NCBI RefSeq assembly: GCF_047553045.1
Contig: NZ_CP180208.1
Coordinates: forward strand, 1,612,001 to 1,676,000
DNA: 64,000 nucleotides
Direction: 5' to 3'
From: Sphingomonas_L flavalba_A
GTDB lineage: Bacteria; Pseudomonadota; Alphaproteobacteria; Sphingomonadales; Sphingomonadaceae
Position 1 is the stretch's first letter; every line of letters begins with the position of its first letter. Shown here one piece after another: positions 62,652-64,000 of this stretch. The notes beneath the pieces were generated by a model that worked only from the letters and a program-made list of their open reading frames with translations, was not told the origin of the DNA and ran no database searches. A program made the position numbers and the translations under genes.

Positions 62652-64000
62652 CGCGGCAGCCGCATCGAAACGGCGGTGCCCTGCCCCGGTTCGGACACCA
62701 GATCGATCGTGCCGCCATGCGCCTCGACAAACTGGCGGGCGAGCGGCAGGCCAAGGCCAAGCGACGTGCTTTCCTCGCGCGCGTCACCGGCGCGGCTGAA
62801 CCGGTCGAACGCGCGCGCCTGCTGGCCCGAATCCATACCCGGCCCGTTGTCGGACACGACCAGCCGGGCCGCCGTCGCGTCGCCGTCCCCGTACAGCAGA
62901 ACACGGCCCTGTTCCGGCGTATAGCGAATCGCGTTGCGCAGCAGGTTGTCCAGCGCCTGCCGCAGCCGCCGGGCGTCGCCCTGCACCCCGCCGAGCGACG
63001 GCTCCACCCGCAGTTCGAAATCGATCGCCTTCTCCGCCGCCGCCGCGCGCATGCCCTCCGCCGCGTCGGCCGCCAGCCGGGCCAGATCGACCGGGTGGCG
63101 CTCGATCGGCAGGCCGCCGGCCTCGCTGTGGGTCAGGTCGAGCACGTCGTCGATCAACGCGCCCAGCCGCCCGACCGATTCGAGGATCGCGGCGACATAG
63201 TCGCGCGCGGTCGGTTCCAGCGCCCCGGCATAGCCGCCGGCCAGCATCTCCGCGAAACCGCCGATAGAGGTCAGCGGCGTGCGCAGCTCGTAACTCATAT
63301 TGGCGACGAAGGCGGTCTTGATCCGGTCCGCCGCCTCCAGCGCCTGATTGCGGTCGCGCAGCACGCTTTCGATCCGGCGGCTGTCGGTGATGTCGAGCAT
63401 GGTGAACAGCGCGTTGCCGTCGGGCAGCGGCACCGTCGCGAATTCGAAATGCCGGCCGTTGTTCAGCGCGACGCGGCCGCTGCGCTGCTTGCGCTCGACC
63501 GTGGCGATGCGGACCAGTTCGCGGATCAACGCGCCCCGCGCCGGGTTGGTCAGCATCCGCCCGACCGCCTCGGCCAGCTGGTCGACGCGCGGATGCGCCG
63601 CCAGCATGTCCTCATCGAACCCCCAGATTTCGCGGAAACGGTTGTTCCAGATCTGCAAGCGGCCGTCGGCGGCGAACACCGCCACCGCCTCGAACAGATT
63701 GTCGAAGGTCGCGGTCCGCACCTGAAGCAAGGTGTCGCGAGCGCTGGACAGCGCGACCTCCTCGGTCCGGTCCTCGAAGATGATCAGCAGTCCGCCGTCG
63801 GGGAGTGGCTGGGCGACAACGCGCAGGTGGACGCCGCCGGACAGCACCCAGCTTTCCTCGTGCGCGGCGGCGTCGGTGAACCAGGCGCGGCGTTCGTCGC
63901 GCCACTGGCGGAAATCGCGGACCTCCGGCAACCGCCCGGCCTCGCGCATCCGGTCGAGCACCCGGTCGAATTCCGGGCGGTCGGCCAGCCATTCGTTGCG
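62648..64000 (-). CDS. divL: DivL-like PAS sensor kinase, Tyr in place of phosphoacceptor His (5' end outside window)
   Basis: The frame is open to the right edge, so the start of this gene is outside. The visible part (about 450 residues) has a PAS domain (LLQVRTATFDNLFEAVAVFAADG), a second PAS-like region, the H-box and a full ATPase domain (N box LRNAIRY, G1 VSDNGPGMD, G2 SLGLGLPLA). The H-box reads SYELRTPL: the codon at 63290-63292 encodes Tyr where histidine kinases have the phosphorylated His. The same change marks Caulobacter DivL, which controls CckA in the cell cycle. The neighbourhood (tsaE, amgK, murU, addAB, trxA) is also the divL neighbourhood I would expect. Confidence 0.88.
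   Translation of the reverse strand, partial: RNEWLADRPEFDRVLDRMREAGRLPEVRDFRQWRDERRAWFTDAAAHEESWVLSGGVHLRVVAQPLPDGGLLIIFEDRTEEVALSSARDTLLQVRTATFDNLFEAVAVFAADGRLQIWNNRFREIWGFDEDMLAAHPRVDQLAEAVGRMLTNPARGALIRELVRIATVERKQRSGRVALNNGRHFEFATVPLPDGNALFTMLDITDSRRIESVLRDRNQALEAADRIKTAFVANMSYELRTPLTSIGGFAEMLAGGYAGALEPTARDYVAAILESVGRLGALIDDVLDLTHSEAGGLPIERHPVDLARLAADAAEGMRAAAAEKAIDFELRVEPSLGGVQGDARRLRQALDNLLRNAIRYTPEQGRVLLYGDGDATAARLVVSDNGPGMDSGQQARAFDRFSRAGDAREESTSLGLGLPLARQFVEAHGGTIDLVSEPGQGTAVSMRLPR

Overview
The window is a gene-dense, GC-rich stretch of an alphaproteobacterial chromosome, most likely a member of the Sphingomonadaceae (Sphingomonas or a close relative). The grounds are yqeY-dnaG-rpoD order, rpsT next to dnaA, mutM/ubiE/ubiB adjacency, a secB/Tim44/mltA/smr block, a divL-type kinase next to tsaE, AddAB instead of RecBCD, AmgK/MurU, a PEPxxWA-CTERM protein, and strong similarity in style to sphingomonad proteins. 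All identifications are from reading the sequence; no database search was run.

Layout. 1-4.2 kb: end of a YqeY-like gene, primase (dnaG) and the housekeeping sigma factor (rpoD). 4.2-12 kb: an unknown gene, a MoxR ATPase and its VWA partner separated by a reverse-strand soluble chemoreceptor, a NamZ-like muramidase coupled to a DOMON-like protein, tyrS, and a PilZ protein. 12-18 kb: an M2 peptidase, an alpha/beta hydrolase divergent from a marR-emrA-emrB efflux operon. 18-25 kb (minus strand): asd and a glycine cleavage operon (gcvT-gcvH-methyltransferase-gcvPA-gcvPB) behind a tandem glycine riboswitch. 25-33 kb: ispH-thrB-rnhA, a GGDEF/EAL protein, Tim44-like/mltA/smr, and a PEP-CTERM gene inserted before secB. 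33-38 kb: secB-murJ-trpS, a DUF4136 lipoprotein, and dnaA. 38-40 kb: rpsT and an intergenic stretch with long palindromic repeats, then mutM. 40-45 kb: ubiE-ubiB and pyrB with a dihydroorotase-like gene that has lost its metal ligands. 45-49 kb: an orphan ParA ATPase, a ribbon-helix-helix protein and a TPR-SPOR protein in one operon, divergent from a Sel1-SPOR protein. 49-54 kb: secA, a small exported peptide gene with its own terminator, argJ, trxA. 54-64 kb (minus strand): divL-like kinase (cut by the window edge)-tsaE-amgK-murU, then addB-addA.

How the genes work together. Much of the window is replication, transcription, translation and envelope housekeeping. Cell-wall recycling recurs: NamZ (8.6 kb) could release MurNAc, MltA makes anhydro-muropeptides, AmgK and MurU convert MurNAc to UDP-MurNAc, and MurJ flips lipid II. 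Cell-cycle control is present through DnaA, the DivL-like kinase and possibly the ParA/RHH/SPOR cluster.

I see no CRISPR array, prophage, insertion sequence, tRNA or rRNA. No obviously new large system is visible; the best candidate for unexplored biology is the ParA-RHH-SPOR locus at 45-49 kb, followed by the pseudoenzyme PyrC partner, the Tyr-for-His DivL kinase and the palindromic repeats around mutM.
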